Assembly: GCA_947501445.1 (NCBI GenBank)
Contig: CANMVS010000013.1
Location: 62,001-126,000 of the forward strand
Reading direction: 5' to 3'
Origin: an uncultured Rhizobiaceae group bacterium
GTDB taxonomy: Bacteria; Pseudomonadota; Alphaproteobacteria; Rhizobiales; Rhizobiaceae
DNA length: 64,000 nt
Every line of letters starts with the position of its first letter. Positions within the stretch are counted from its first letter, which is position 1. The notes beneath the pieces were generated by a model. That model worked only from the letters and a program-made list of their open reading frames with translations. It was not told where the DNA came from and did not search any database. The translations under genes were made by a program, and so were the position numbers. This document shows, piece after piece, positions 9,185 through 17,150 of this stretch.

Positions 9185-9840
9185 CAAAGGCGCTGGTCCT
9201 GGATTTCGGCGGCGTCATCAGCCGTACACTCTTCGAGACACACGACCTGACCGAGCAGGCATTGGGTCTTGCAGCCGGAACGCTTGATTGGAAAGGTCCC
9301 TTTGATCCAGCGGGCGATACCCTGTGGCAATCCATGCAGGATGACGTCATCAGCGAGCGCGATTATTGGCATCAGCGTACCCGCGAGGTTGCACGGTTGA
9401 CCGGCCAGGACTGGACACTGATGTCACAATTTGTTGTCGCCGCGCGCGGTGCAGATCCCATGCCGGTCATCCGGCCCGAAGCACTGCAGGCAATTGAGAA
9501 AGCTCACGCGGCGGGCTTTACCCTGGCGATCCTTTCAAATGAACTCGATCTTTTTTATGGCCGCGACTTTCGCGGTAAACTGCCTTTTTTGGAAACATTC
9601 AGCGTCATTCACGATGCGACCTATACCGGCATTTTGAAACCGGATCACCGGGCTTATCTGGCCTGTGTGGATGCACTGCAATGCAAACCTTGTGATTGTG
9701 TGTTTGTCGATGATCAATTGCGCAACATTCGTGGTGCGCAGGAAATTGGCATGAAAACCGTTCATTTTGATGTGGCTGAACCCGAGCAGAGTTATGCTGC
9801 CGCGTTGGCACTCCTCGGCTCTAACGGAGAGAACCCATGA
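9181..9840 (+). CDS. HAD-family hydrolase
   Basis: A 219-residue haloacid-dehalogenase-superfamily protein. Motif I is LVLDFGGVIS, motif II LAILSNEL, motif III the lysine in ILKPDHRAYL, and motif IV CVFVDDQLRNIRGA. The nucleophile Asp of motif I is present, while the general acid position is Gly, as in many DFGGV-type HAD-IA members. The start at 9181 overlaps the iclR-type stop by 4 bases and the stop overlaps the aminotransferase start by 4 bases, so the three genes are translationally coupled. The substrate, probably a phosphorylated or halogenated small acid, cannot be assigned. Confidence 0.8.
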   Translation: MTKALVLDFGGVISRTLFETHDLTEQALGLAAGTLDWKGPFDPAGDTLWQSMQDDVISERDYWHQRTREVARLTGQDWTLMSQFVVAARGADPMPVIRPEALQAIEKAHAAGFTLAILSNELDLFYGRDFRGKLPFLETFSVIHDATYTGILKPDHRAYLACVDALQCKPCDCVFVDDQLRNIRGAQEIGMKTVHFDVAEPEQSYAAALALLGSNGENP

Positions 9841-11192
9841 AAGATTCAAATTTTCTGAAGGAAAACAATGCCAAGTTCATCTGGCATCCCATGGGACACC
9901 CCGGACAGCTGCGCAATAATACACCGGCCATTATTACCGGTGCTTCCGGTGTACGCATCAGCGACATCGATGGACACGAAACCATTGATGCTGTGGGTGG
10001 TCTGTGGAATGTCAATCTTGGCTATTCGTGCCAGCCGGTAAAAGACGCCATCTCCGCTCAGCTTGATGACCTGCCCTACTATTCCGCCTTTGCCGGAACG
10101 ACAAACAATGCGGCGATTGAATTGTCCTATGAGCTGCACGACTGGTTCGCAGACGAGGGCATGGGGCGAGCCTTTTTCACATCCGGGGGATCGGATTCCG
10201 TCGAAACGTCGCTGCGTCTTGCACGCCAGTATCATAAAATTCGTGGTGAAGCGGGTCGGACAAAATTCCTGTCTTTAAAAAAAGGCTATCATGGCACCCA
10301 CATGGGGGGTGCTTCCATTAATGGAAACAACCGTTTTCGTATTGCCTATGAGCCACTCTTGCCGGGCTGTTTTCATATACCGGCACCCTATACCTATCGT
10401 AATCCGTTCAATGAGAGTGATCCGGCAAAGCTTGCTGATCTTTGCCTCCAGGCACTTGAGGACGAAATCAATTTTCAGGGCGCAGAGACAATCGCTGCTT
10501 TCGTCATGGAGCCGGTGCTGGGTGCTGGTGGTATAATTCCCCCCCATGAAAGCTTCATGCCAAAGGTGTGGGAAATATGTACCCGCAACGGCATATTGCT
10601 CATCGCCGATGAGGTTATCACCGGGTTTGGCCGCACCGGGCAATGGTCCGGCTCGCGCCTTTGGGGCGTGCAGCCCGACATGATGTGCACGGCCAAAGCC
10701 ATAACCAATGGCTATTTTCCATTCGGTGCCCTGATGATTTCAGAGGCGATTGCGCAGGTTTTCGAAAACGACACATCGGGTTCGGCTTCCATAGGTCATG
10801 GATATACCTATTCGGCCCATCCGGTCGGCGCTGCAGCAGCGCTTGCCTGTCTTGCCGAAACGAAACGTCTCAACGTGGTGGAAAATGCCGCAGAACGCGG
10901 AACGCAGTTGATGAATGGCGTCGTGAAGCTGATGCAAAAACACGCCATGGTCGGGGACGTACGCGGTGGATACGGCCTGATGACTGCACTGGAACTGGTT
11001 TCCGACAGACAGGCCAAAACACCGGTCGACAAGTCAATTGCCGGTCAGGTTGCAAAGGTTGCCTATGACAATGGTGTCATGGTGCGGGTATCGGGACATA
11101 ATATCCTGATGTCACCACCACTAATCATCAGTGAACAGGACGTTGCAGGCATTATTTCCGGCCTTGATGCGGGCCTGACCGCAGCGGGTTAG
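9837..11192 (+). CDS. Class III (omega-type) PLP-dependent aminotransferase
   Basis: A 451-residue class III aminotransferase. It has the N-terminal WHPMG segment, GGSDSVETSLRLAR, the cofactor aspartate in LIADEVITGFGRTG, and the PLP lysine in MCTAKAITNGYFPFGA. Members act on beta-alanine, taurine, GABA, polyamines or amines with pyruvate as acceptor. It is the last gene of the iclR-HAD-aminotransferase operon. With the divergent carboxylate transporter and aldehyde dehydrogenase, it suggests catabolism of an amino acid or amine through its semialdehyde, although the amino donor is not determinable. Its TAG stop lies inside a small hairpin. Confidence 0.88.
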   Translation: MKDSNFLKENNAKFIWHPMGHPGQLRNNTPAIITGASGVRISDIDGHETIDAVGGLWNVNLGYSCQPVKDAISAQLDDLPYYSAFAGTTNNAAIELSYELHDWFADEGMGRAFFTSGGSDSVETSLRLARQYHKIRGEAGRTKFLSLKKGYHGTHMGGASINGNNRFRIAYEPLLPGCFHIPAPYTYRNPFNESDPAKLADLCLQALEDEINFQGAETIAAFVMEPVLGAGGIIPPHESFMPKVWEICTRNGILLIADEVITGFGRTGQWSGSRLWGVQPDMMCTAKAITNGYFPFGALMISEAIAQVFENDTSGSASIGHGYTYSAHPVGAAAALACLAETKRLNVVENAAERGTQLMNGVVKLMQKHAMVGDVRGGYGLMTALELVSDRQAKTPVDKSIAGQVAKVAYDNGVMVRVSGHNILMSPPLIISEQDVAGIISGLDAGLTAAG

Positions 11193-11206
11193 AGCAAAGG
11201 GCTCTA
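11190..11206. terminator. Hairpin holding the stop codons of two convergent genes
   Basis: TAGAGC (11190-11195), a 5-base loop, and GCTCTA (11201-11206) form a 6-bp stem. The aminotransferase stop is the first TAG; the convergent beta-hydroxylase stop is the last CTA read on the minus strand. A T-run follows on the plus strand (TATTTC). It matches the outer ends of the repeat at 60962-61086. Confidence 0.5.
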
Positions 11207-11995
11207 TTTCAGAAATGACCAGTTTTTGTAGAATATTCCGTTGAATTTCAGGAATACAACCTGAATGGCTTTCATCAGAACGTTTTGCAGCCCCGGAAAA
11301 CTGGAGGGACGCAGCACGTCAACGAAGACACAATAGCGCTCATGGTCCTCTTCGTTGATTGATCTGTGCTGGATTGTGTCATCGAAAATGAAAAGCGGAT
11401 CATCATGCCAGAAATGTTTTTTGCCATCGACTTCAATAAAGATATTGTCACTTTGGATCGGCGTCAGATTGTAAAGCACCCGCAGGGTTAGCCGCAGCGG
11501 GCCGAAATGCAATGAAGTGGATTCCTTCTGGTTGAAGACCGATACACCGATTGTCTTGATATAGGTATAGTCTTCGTTGAAGGCCGGAACCGTGTCATTG
11601 GTGTTTTTGTCATACCATTTGTAGAACAGCATGCCGCGCTTTTTTCCATCCATTTGCTTACGGATGTCGCCGACAATTTCGTCCTTATTGTCGTCAAAGG
11701 TTTTCAGGACCCACTCGATTTCAGCTCTTTCCGCATCCGGAAAATCTTCCAGCCGGTAGACGTATTTGTTGCGGAATGAAATCAGATCAAGCAACAGGTT
11801 AAAGGGCGAAAGCAGCCAGGTGGGCAACCCGTTGCCCATGAAATATTTCTTCGCCAAATCGGTGGTGACCTTGTGATGGCGGGCGAGATCCAGCAATCCG
11901 CAAACGACAAAGACAATCGTGATGGTCGGGATGAGATAGAGCAATATTGCCAAAGGCAGCACAATTCTCAGATAACGGCGGATTTCTTTGCTCAT
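11204..11995 (-). CDS. Aspartyl/asparaginyl beta-hydroxylase-domain protein, membrane anchored
   Basis: A 263-residue Fe(II)/2-oxoglutarate oxygenase-like protein. The N-terminus has a hydrophobic segment (IVLPLAILLYLIPTITIVFVV, split here as about residues 9-30) that probably anchors it in the inner membrane. The C-terminal domain shows the iron-ligand histidines in LHFGPLRLTLRV and FIFDDTIQHRSINEEDHERY, and the arginine expected for 2-oxoglutarate, matching the AspH/LpxO-type pattern. The family hydroxylates Asp/Asn residues or lipid A acyl chains; the membrane anchor is compatible with a lipid or envelope substrate. I chose ATG 11995 over 12034 because conserved sequence starts there. Confidence 0.75.
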   Translation of the reverse strand: MSKEIRRYLRIVLPLAILLYLIPTITIVFVVCGLLDLARHHKVTTDLAKKYFMGNGLPTWLLSPFNLLLDLISFRNKYVYRLEDFPDAERAEIEWVLKTFDDNKDEIVGDIRKQMDGKKRGMLFYKWYDKNTNDTVPAFNEDYTYIKTIGVSVFNQKESTSLHFGPLRLTLRVLYNLTPIQSDNIFIEVDGKKHFWHDDPLFIFDDTIQHRSINEEDHERYCVFVDVLRPSSFPGLQNVLMKAIQVVFLKFNGIFYKNWSFLK

Positions 11996-12040
11996 TTGAC
12001 TACATGTCCTCAAAATTGCGGCTGGACGTCGCATCTGTTC

Positions 12041-12109
12041 TAGAGCAATTCAGGATTTGACGGAATCGGCAAAGCCTGAATGCATCAACAAAATCAATGG
12101 CCGACACCG
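12041..12109. repeat. Dispersed 69-bp repeat, copy A
   Basis: This 69-bp stretch matches 60962-61030 with only 5 differences. It begins TAGAGCAATTCAGG and contains an internal inverted repeat (TTCAGG ... CCTGAA) able to form a stem. It lies in the untranslated gap between the beta-hydroxylase gene and the CAP lipoprotein gene. It resembles REP-like extragenic elements of Rhizobiales. Confidence 0.8.
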
Positions 12110-12222
12110 TTGACCCGTTTCTGACAAAACGTGAAACGGTCTAGGGCGATCTTCTAGCCATTGATAGCGGGCGAGTCACTTGTTTTCTGTGTCGCACCGC
12201 AAAGCGATGGCAGCCCTGCCGG

Positions 12223-12762
12223 TCAACGCAGCACAGGACGGCCATCCGCATGGGGCCGGGCAAGGATCATGACCCAGAAATTGCGCCATTTTCCGTCTGG
12301 TCGCTTGGCGCGGGCGAGGCCAATCCGGGTAACATATTTATTCAAAAGGTTCTTGTTGTGATCCGCAGATCCCTTCCAGCCGGAAAGCGCATGATCAAAT
12401 GAAACATATCCCGCGCCGAGGTTTTCTGCGCCTGCATAGGTCGGATACCCCGCCCGGTCGAGGCGACCGGAAAGCCCTCTGGCACTATGCGCACGGGTAT
12501 TCATACTGTCATTTCGGGTAATCAGGTGTGTCATGTCGCGGGCAGCCGCATCCAATTGCGGATCATGCCTAAGTGCAGGCAATCCGTGACTGGCGCGATA
12601 GGCATTGACCTTGGCAATGGCTGAACTTTTGTTGATCGCAACATCGGTGATATCAACTTTTGACCCACCAATTGCAGTGCAGCCGCTGATCACAAGCAGG
12701 GCCAAAACGGCAAGCAGACCAACGCCGCCGGAAAATTTCTGGCAAATAGTTGCAATCATCAT
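12223..12762 (-). CDS. CAP-domain (SCP-like) lipoprotein
   Basis: A 179-residue exported protein with a signal peptide ending in the lipobox LVISGC (Cys ~28), so it should be lipid-anchored. The rest is a CAP/SCP domain: IAKVNAYRASHGLPALRHDPQLDAAARDM, the His-containing AHSARGLSGRL, GAENLGAG, and the late SADHNKNLLN / FWVMILARP. Bacterial CAP proteins are secreted or envelope proteins of mostly unknown function. Its ATG overlaps the gntR stop by one base, so it is probably co-transcribed at the end of the deoC operon, although a functional link is not obvious. Confidence 0.82.
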   Translation of the reverse strand: MMIATICQKFSGGVGLLAVLALLVISGCTAIGGSKVDITDVAINKSSAIAKVNAYRASHGLPALRHDPQLDAAARDMTHLITRNDSMNTRAHSARGLSGRLDRAGYPTYAGAENLGAGYVSFDHALSGWKGSADHNKNLLNKYVTRIGLARAKRPDGKWRNFWVMILARPHADGRPVLR

Positions 12763-13484
12763 TATTGAGCTGCTGCAGGTTGCACGTTCTGTTGCGCAAG
12801 CCAGGCGGACAAATCGCGTCCCGCCGCCTCGATATCTGCAACAATCCCGTCACGCGCTGCGACAGCGTCCCCCTTTTTTAATGCGTCCAGAATTTCCTGA
12901 TGGATAATCATGGCATTGTCGAGATGCGTGTGATCAGTTGCCGTCAAACGAAAATAAGGTCCCATTCGCAACCACAGACTTTCTATCGTCGATAGCAGAA
13001 TTGTCGCCGCAGCGCGTTGGTAAATCTGATTGTGAAATGCCCAGTTGGCTTCAAGGTAGCGATCAATGTCACCCGCTTGTATTGCCTCATGCATCGCAGA
13101 ACACAATTCTTTCAACGCAGCGACATCATCCTCATCGATAAACGGCAGAGCACGGGTGACAGCGATGCCCTCCAGTGCCACCCGCATGGTGCTGATTTCC
13201 TGCAGTGTTGCGGCATCAAGGCGTGGCACTTCCAGCGTTCTGTTATGTCCAACCACCAGAGCATTTTCAACCTCCAGGCGGCGCAGGGCATCACGCACCG
13301 GCATGACCGACACGCCAACCGCTTCGGCCACAGATCGGGTGCTGAGTGCCTGGCCGGGTTGAAAGAACCCGGACATGATGCGGTTACGCAACTGCTGGTA
13401 AATCTGCTCCTGCAACGTACTGCGGGCAACTGTTTCCAGCCCGCCTGTATCGCCCGTCCAGTCGCTCAAGCCCCTATTCTCCAT
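12762..13484 (-). CDS. GntR-family regulator (FCD effector domain)
   Basis: A 240-residue regulator. The winged HTH is at ~22-90 (LQEQIYQQLRNRIMSGFFQPGQ, STRSVAEAVGVSVMPVRDALRRLE) and the all-helical FCD ligand-binding domain at ~100-225 contains the expected D/H metal-binding positions (EANWAFHNQIY, DHTHLDNAMIIHQEIL). It overlaps the end of the aldehyde dehydrogenase gene by 11 bases, so it is the third gene of the deoC operon and probably autoregulates it. The two TGATCA-centred palindromes upstream of deoC are candidate sites. Confidence 0.87.
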   Translation of the reverse strand: MENRGLSDWTGDTGGLETVARSTLQEQIYQQLRNRIMSGFFQPGQALSTRSVAEAVGVSVMPVRDALRRLEVENALVVGHNRTLEVPRLDAATLQEISTMRVALEGIAVTRALPFIDEDDVAALKELCSAMHEAIQAGDIDRYLEANWAFHNQIYQRAAATILLSTIESLWLRMGPYFRLTATDHTHLDNAMIIHQEILDALKKGDAVAARDGIVADIEAAGRDLSAWLAQQNVQPAAAQ

Positions 13485-15858
13485 AGGGTATCCAGATGTT
13501 TTTTACCTGAACAGCATTGCGCAGAAAATGACGACCTTCAGCCACACTACCGTCATACCAGTTGGTTGCCTTTCCGTTGTCGACAAATGTTCGTTTCATA
13601 TTGCCAACGGACAGCTCTTCAACCATGGCAGATATATCCGACCCGCCGAAAGACCAGACCACATCAACGTCATCATGGTCAGCGATGGTTTTGGCCAGTT
13701 CCTTTGATCGACCCGTTACAATATTGAGCACACCACCGGGCACATCAGAGGTTTCCAGTATCTGATAAAAATCAGTGGCAATGAGCCCAAAACGCTCACT
13801 GGGCACAGCAACGACACAATTGCCCATGGCCATCAACGGCGCCACGAGACTGACAAAACCCAGCAGGGGTGCGTCATCGGGACAGATGACCCCGGCAACG
13901 CCGATGGGCTCATTCATCGCCAGCGCCACGCCACGCAGTGGCGGACTATGGACGGCGCCGTCAAACTTGTCTGCCCAGGCCGCATAGGTAAACAGCCGAT
14001 CAATTGAGGCTTCAACTTCCTTTTCCGCCTCAGTTTTCTTTGCGCCGGTCATTGCAACAAGGCGGGCTGTAAATTCAGCAGCGCGGGCAGACAGGTTTTC
14101 GCCAAGGTAGTAAAGTATCTGCGCCCGATTGTGGGTCGAAGCTGCACCCCATCCGGTAGCCTTTCGCGCCGCCTGAACAGCGTTGCGGATGTCCTTGCGA
14201 TTGCCTTCGCCCACCTCGCCAATCACCTTGCCCTTTGGCGATATGACAGGCAGTGAATAGTTGCCATCAGGCCGCACCTGCTTGCCACCGACATAGAGTT
14301 TGGCGGTCCGGTCAACCATCATGGGTTCAAAACTGTCAGTCGCATTGACCACAGGCACCGGTGGCAGCGGCTTGCCCGGCTTGCGGGCTGCCCAGCTTTT
14401 CAGCTTCAGATATTCATAGGCTCCCTCGAGACCACCTTCCCGGCCGAAGCCGGACTCGCGATACCCGCCAAATCCAACCGCTGCATCAAACAGATTGGTT
14501 GCATTGATCCATACAACACCGGCTTTGACCTGTGGTGCGATATCCAGAGCAAGACTGATATTCTCGCTCCAGATGCTGGCGGCAAGCCCGTAACGGGTGT
14601 TGTTTGCCAGGGCGATGGCATCATCAGGTGTTCTAAACGACATGGCTGCCATGACGGGTCCGAAAATCTCTTCAGTGGCCACGCTCATCGCAGGCTCAAC
14701 CCCGGTCAAAAGGGTCGGCGGATAAAAACAACCGTTGTCCGGACATTCAATCGCCGGCGCATAGGCCTGTGCGCCTTCCTCAATGCCTTTGTTGACCAGT
14801 TGCGTAATACGATCCAGCTGCCCCTGATCAATAATCGCACCCATATCAATGGCCTTGTCCAACGGATGGCCGACACGCAATGTATCCATGCGCTGCTTGA
14901 GCCGCGCAATGAAGCGATCGTGGATACTTTCCTGAACCAGCAGACGTGAGCCCGCACAACAGACCTGCCCCTGATTGAACCAGATGGCATCGACAACACC
15001 TTCAACAGCACTTTCGATGTCGGCATCGTCAAAGACGATAAAGGGCGACTTGCCACCAAGCTCCAGTGTCAGCGACTTGCCACTGCCCGCCGTCTCGGCA
15101 CGGATGATGCGACCCACATCGGTGGAGCCGGTAAAGGCAATCTTGCCAACACCTTCATGTTTGACCAGTGCAGCGCCGGTTGATCCATCACCGGTTACCA
15201 CATTAAGCACCCCGGCAGGCAGGCCTGCACGGCTGGCCAATTCGGCAAACAGCAGCGCCGTCAGCGACGTTGCCTCAGCCGGTTTGAGCACCACTGTGTT
15301 GCCTAAAGCAAGTGCCGGTGCCACTTTCCAGGACAACATCAGCAACGGAAAATTCCATGGGATAATCTGCCCAACAACACCTACCGGCTGATAATCAGCC
15401 AATTCGCTGTCCTGCAGCTCGGCCCATCCGGCATGGTGGTAAAAATGTCGCGCAACCAGCGGAATATCAAGATCACGGGTTTCGCGGATTGGCTTGCCGT
15501 TGTCCAACGCCTCAAGCACTGCAAACAGCCTGCCGTGGCGCTGCACCATGCGCGACAATGCATAAAGGTTTCGTGCGCGCGCCTTGCCACCCATTGCTGC
15601 CCAGGCGGACTGGGCCCTGGCTGCCGCTTTGACAGCACTATCAAGGTCTTCGCTGCTGCCCTGAGCTATTGTTGCCAGCAATTGCCCATTGGCGGGTTCG
15701 CGGGATTCAAGCGTCTGACCGTCTTTGACGCTGTGAAACTGACCATTGATGAAATGACCGAATTGATTGTTGTGGCTTGCAAGCCACTCCCGCACGTTAC
15801 CGTCGGCCTCCGGAGCCGGACCATATTCAAGGGAATCGAAAAAAGTTGCTACAGACAT
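13474..15858 (-). CDS. Two-module aldehyde dehydrogenase (second module lacks the catalytic half)
   Basis: A 794-residue protein. Module 1 (~30-500) is a complete ALDH: IIPWNFPLLMLSWK, FTGSTDVGRIIRAE, LELGGKSPFIVF, and the nucleophile cysteine in WFNQGQVCCAGSRLLVQ. Module 2 (~520-794) repeats only the cofactor-binding half (LYVGGKQVRPDGNYSLPVISP, IGVAGVICPDDAPLLGFVSLV, GGVLNIVTGRSKELA) and then ends in NAVQVKNIWIPYGE without a catalytic Cys. It follows deoC by 17 bases with a GGGG-rich ribosome site before ATG 15858. Acetaldehyde from the DeoC reaction is the natural substrate guess, giving acetate. Confidence 0.85.
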   Translation of the reverse strand: MSVATFFDSLEYGPAPEADGNVREWLASHNNQFGHFINGQFHSVKDGQTLESREPANGQLLATIAQGSSEDLDSAVKAAARAQSAWAAMGGKARARNLYALSRMVQRHGRLFAVLEALDNGKPIRETRDLDIPLVARHFYHHAGWAELQDSELADYQPVGVVGQIIPWNFPLLMLSWKVAPALALGNTVVLKPAEATSLTALLFAELASRAGLPAGVLNVVTGDGSTGAALVKHEGVGKIAFTGSTDVGRIIRAETAGSGKSLTLELGGKSPFIVFDDADIESAVEGVVDAIWFNQGQVCCAGSRLLVQESIHDRFIARLKQRMDTLRVGHPLDKAIDMGAIIDQGQLDRITQLVNKGIEEGAQAYAPAIECPDNGCFYPPTLLTGVEPAMSVATEEIFGPVMAAMSFRTPDDAIALANNTRYGLAASIWSENISLALDIAPQVKAGVVWINATNLFDAAVGFGGYRESGFGREGGLEGAYEYLKLKSWAARKPGKPLPPVPVVNATDSFEPMMVDRTAKLYVGGKQVRPDGNYSLPVISPKGKVIGEVGEGNRKDIRNAVQAARKATGWGAASTHNRAQILYYLGENLSARAAEFTARLVAMTGAKKTEAEKEVEASIDRLFTYAAWADKFDGAVHSPPLRGVALAMNEPIGVAGVICPDDAPLLGFVSLVAPLMAMGNCVVAVPSERFGLIATDFYQILETSDVPGGVLNIVTGRSKELAKTIADHDDVDVVWSFGGSDISAMVEELSVGNMKRTFVDNGKATNWYDGSVAEGRHFLRNAVQVKNIWIPYGE

Positions 15859-15875
15859 GATACCCTGCCCCGTTC

Positions 15876-16886
15876 TCAAGCCATCGCGTGGCGGTTATAG
15901 GCCGAGTAACGACCGGTAATGTGATGTTCAAGCTGACGTTCTATATCAGACAGCAGCGACGACGCGCCAAAGCGCAGCAAATCCGGCTCAAGCCAGCGAC
16001 GCCCGAGCTCTTCTTTCATCAGGACCTGATAGGCCAGCACATCCTTGGCGACTGAAATGCCGCCCGCAGGTTTGAACCCGACGATGTGACCGGTGCGCTC
16101 ATGATAAAGGCGGATCATCCGCAACATGACGAGACTCACCGGCAATGTGGCGTTGGCCGTTTCCTTGCCGGTTGAGGTTTTGATGAAATCAGCGCCAGCC
16201 ATCATGCAAACCATTGATGCACGGGCAACATTTCGCAAAGTGCGCAAATCACCGGTGGCCAGAATGGCTTTGACGTGGGCATCGCCGCAGGCGGCGCGAA
16301 AATCGCGCATTTCTTCATACAGCGCCTGCCAATTTCCCGTCAGCACGTGTTCACGGGTGACGACGATATCGATTTCGCTGGCACCATCGGCGACCGAGGC
16401 TTCAATTTCACGCAATTTGGTATCATGCGGCGAAAGCCCGGCCGGAAAACCGGTGGACACTGCGGCAACCGGTATGAATGTGCCATCCAAAGCCTCAACC
16501 GCATCACGCACAAAGCGATGATAGACGCAAACCGCACCGGTGGTGATACGGCGATCAGCAACGCCCAAAGCATCCAGCAAATCCTGTCGGACGGGCTGGC
16601 GGGCCTTGGCGCATAATCGCCGCACACGGGCGGCCGTGTCATCCCCATTGAGCGTGGTCAGGTCGATGCAGGTAATGGCCTTGAGCAACCATCCCGCCTG
16701 TGCATCCTTTTTGACGGAACGGCGCCCGCCCAGTGATGCGCAGCGTCGTTCGACGGCTGAACGGTTTGCCTGAATCTCATTGACCCAATCAAGTTCCAAA
16801 GCACAACCCGCATTGCGGGCGAGCGTATTGGTGTGATGTCCGGGGGCCTGTGTTCCGGTTTCGGCCTTGGCAATTGTATCTGACAT
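15876..16886 (-). CDS. deoC: Deoxyribose-phosphate aldolase
   Basis: A 336-residue class I aldolase that splits 2-deoxyribose-5-phosphate to acetaldehyde and glyceraldehyde-3-phosphate in deoxynucleoside catabolism. The Schiff-base lysine is in DFIKTSTGKE, the second active-site lysine in GFKPAGGIS, and the aspartate in EIDIVVTREHVL. It is longer than E. coli DeoC because of an N-terminal ~80-residue extension (LDWVNEIQANRSAVERRC), typical of the longer family group. It is first in an operon with an aldehyde dehydrogenase, which would remove the toxic acetaldehyde, and a GntR regulator. Confidence 0.92.
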   Translation of the reverse strand: MSDTIAKAETGTQAPGHHTNTLARNAGCALELDWVNEIQANRSAVERRCASLGGRRSVKKDAQAGWLLKAITCIDLTTLNGDDTAARVRRLCAKARQPVRQDLLDALGVADRRITTGAVCVYHRFVRDAVEALDGTFIPVAAVSTGFPAGLSPHDTKLREIEASVADGASEIDIVVTREHVLTGNWQALYEEMRDFRAACGDAHVKAILATGDLRTLRNVARASMVCMMAGADFIKTSTGKETANATLPVSLVMLRMIRLYHERTGHIVGFKPAGGISVAKDVLAYQVLMKEELGRRWLEPDLLRFGASSLLSDIERQLEHHITGRYSAYNRHAMA

Positions 16887-16899
16887 GGTGCGGTGTTAT

Positions 16900-16947
16900 G
16901 TGTGATCACACTTGGAGTCAAGCCTGCTTTTAGGCTGTTGATCAACA
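16900..16947. promoter_or_regulatory. Two TGATCA-centred palindromes upstream of deoC
   Basis: A perfect 12-bp palindrome GTGTGATCACAC (16900-16911) and another TGTTGATCAACA (16936-16947) lie just upstream of the deoC start at 16886. Centres are 36 bases apart. Both share the TGATCA core and fit the type of short palindrome bound by GntR/FCD proteins, so the gntR gene of the same operon is the likely binder. Confidence 0.55.
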
Positions 16948-17150
16948 CAATTGTGACCGTCGTTTTGTGCTTCAATGCCATTTAAACCCAAAATTGGCTG
17001 GTAAAATGGCGTTTGCAGTGCAATAAGCCGCTCTGGAACAGTTCCAACCTGCCAAACATTTATGGAAATATTGTCTTGATCAAACCTGCCTACGCAGCTT
17101 TCAGTCGCGCGCTGCCCTTTTCCCAGTCAAATAAAGAGCCACGCGTGGAA

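Noticed and set aside
8725-9372. 215-residue minus-strand frame across the iclR and HAD genes
   Set aside because: It spans two well-supported coupled genes in antisense and shows no family signature.
17013-17150. N-terminal extension of SulP from a TTG codon
   Set aside because: The 46 extra residues do not resemble the SulP N-terminus, and ATG 17151 leads directly into conserved sequence; the point is not certain.
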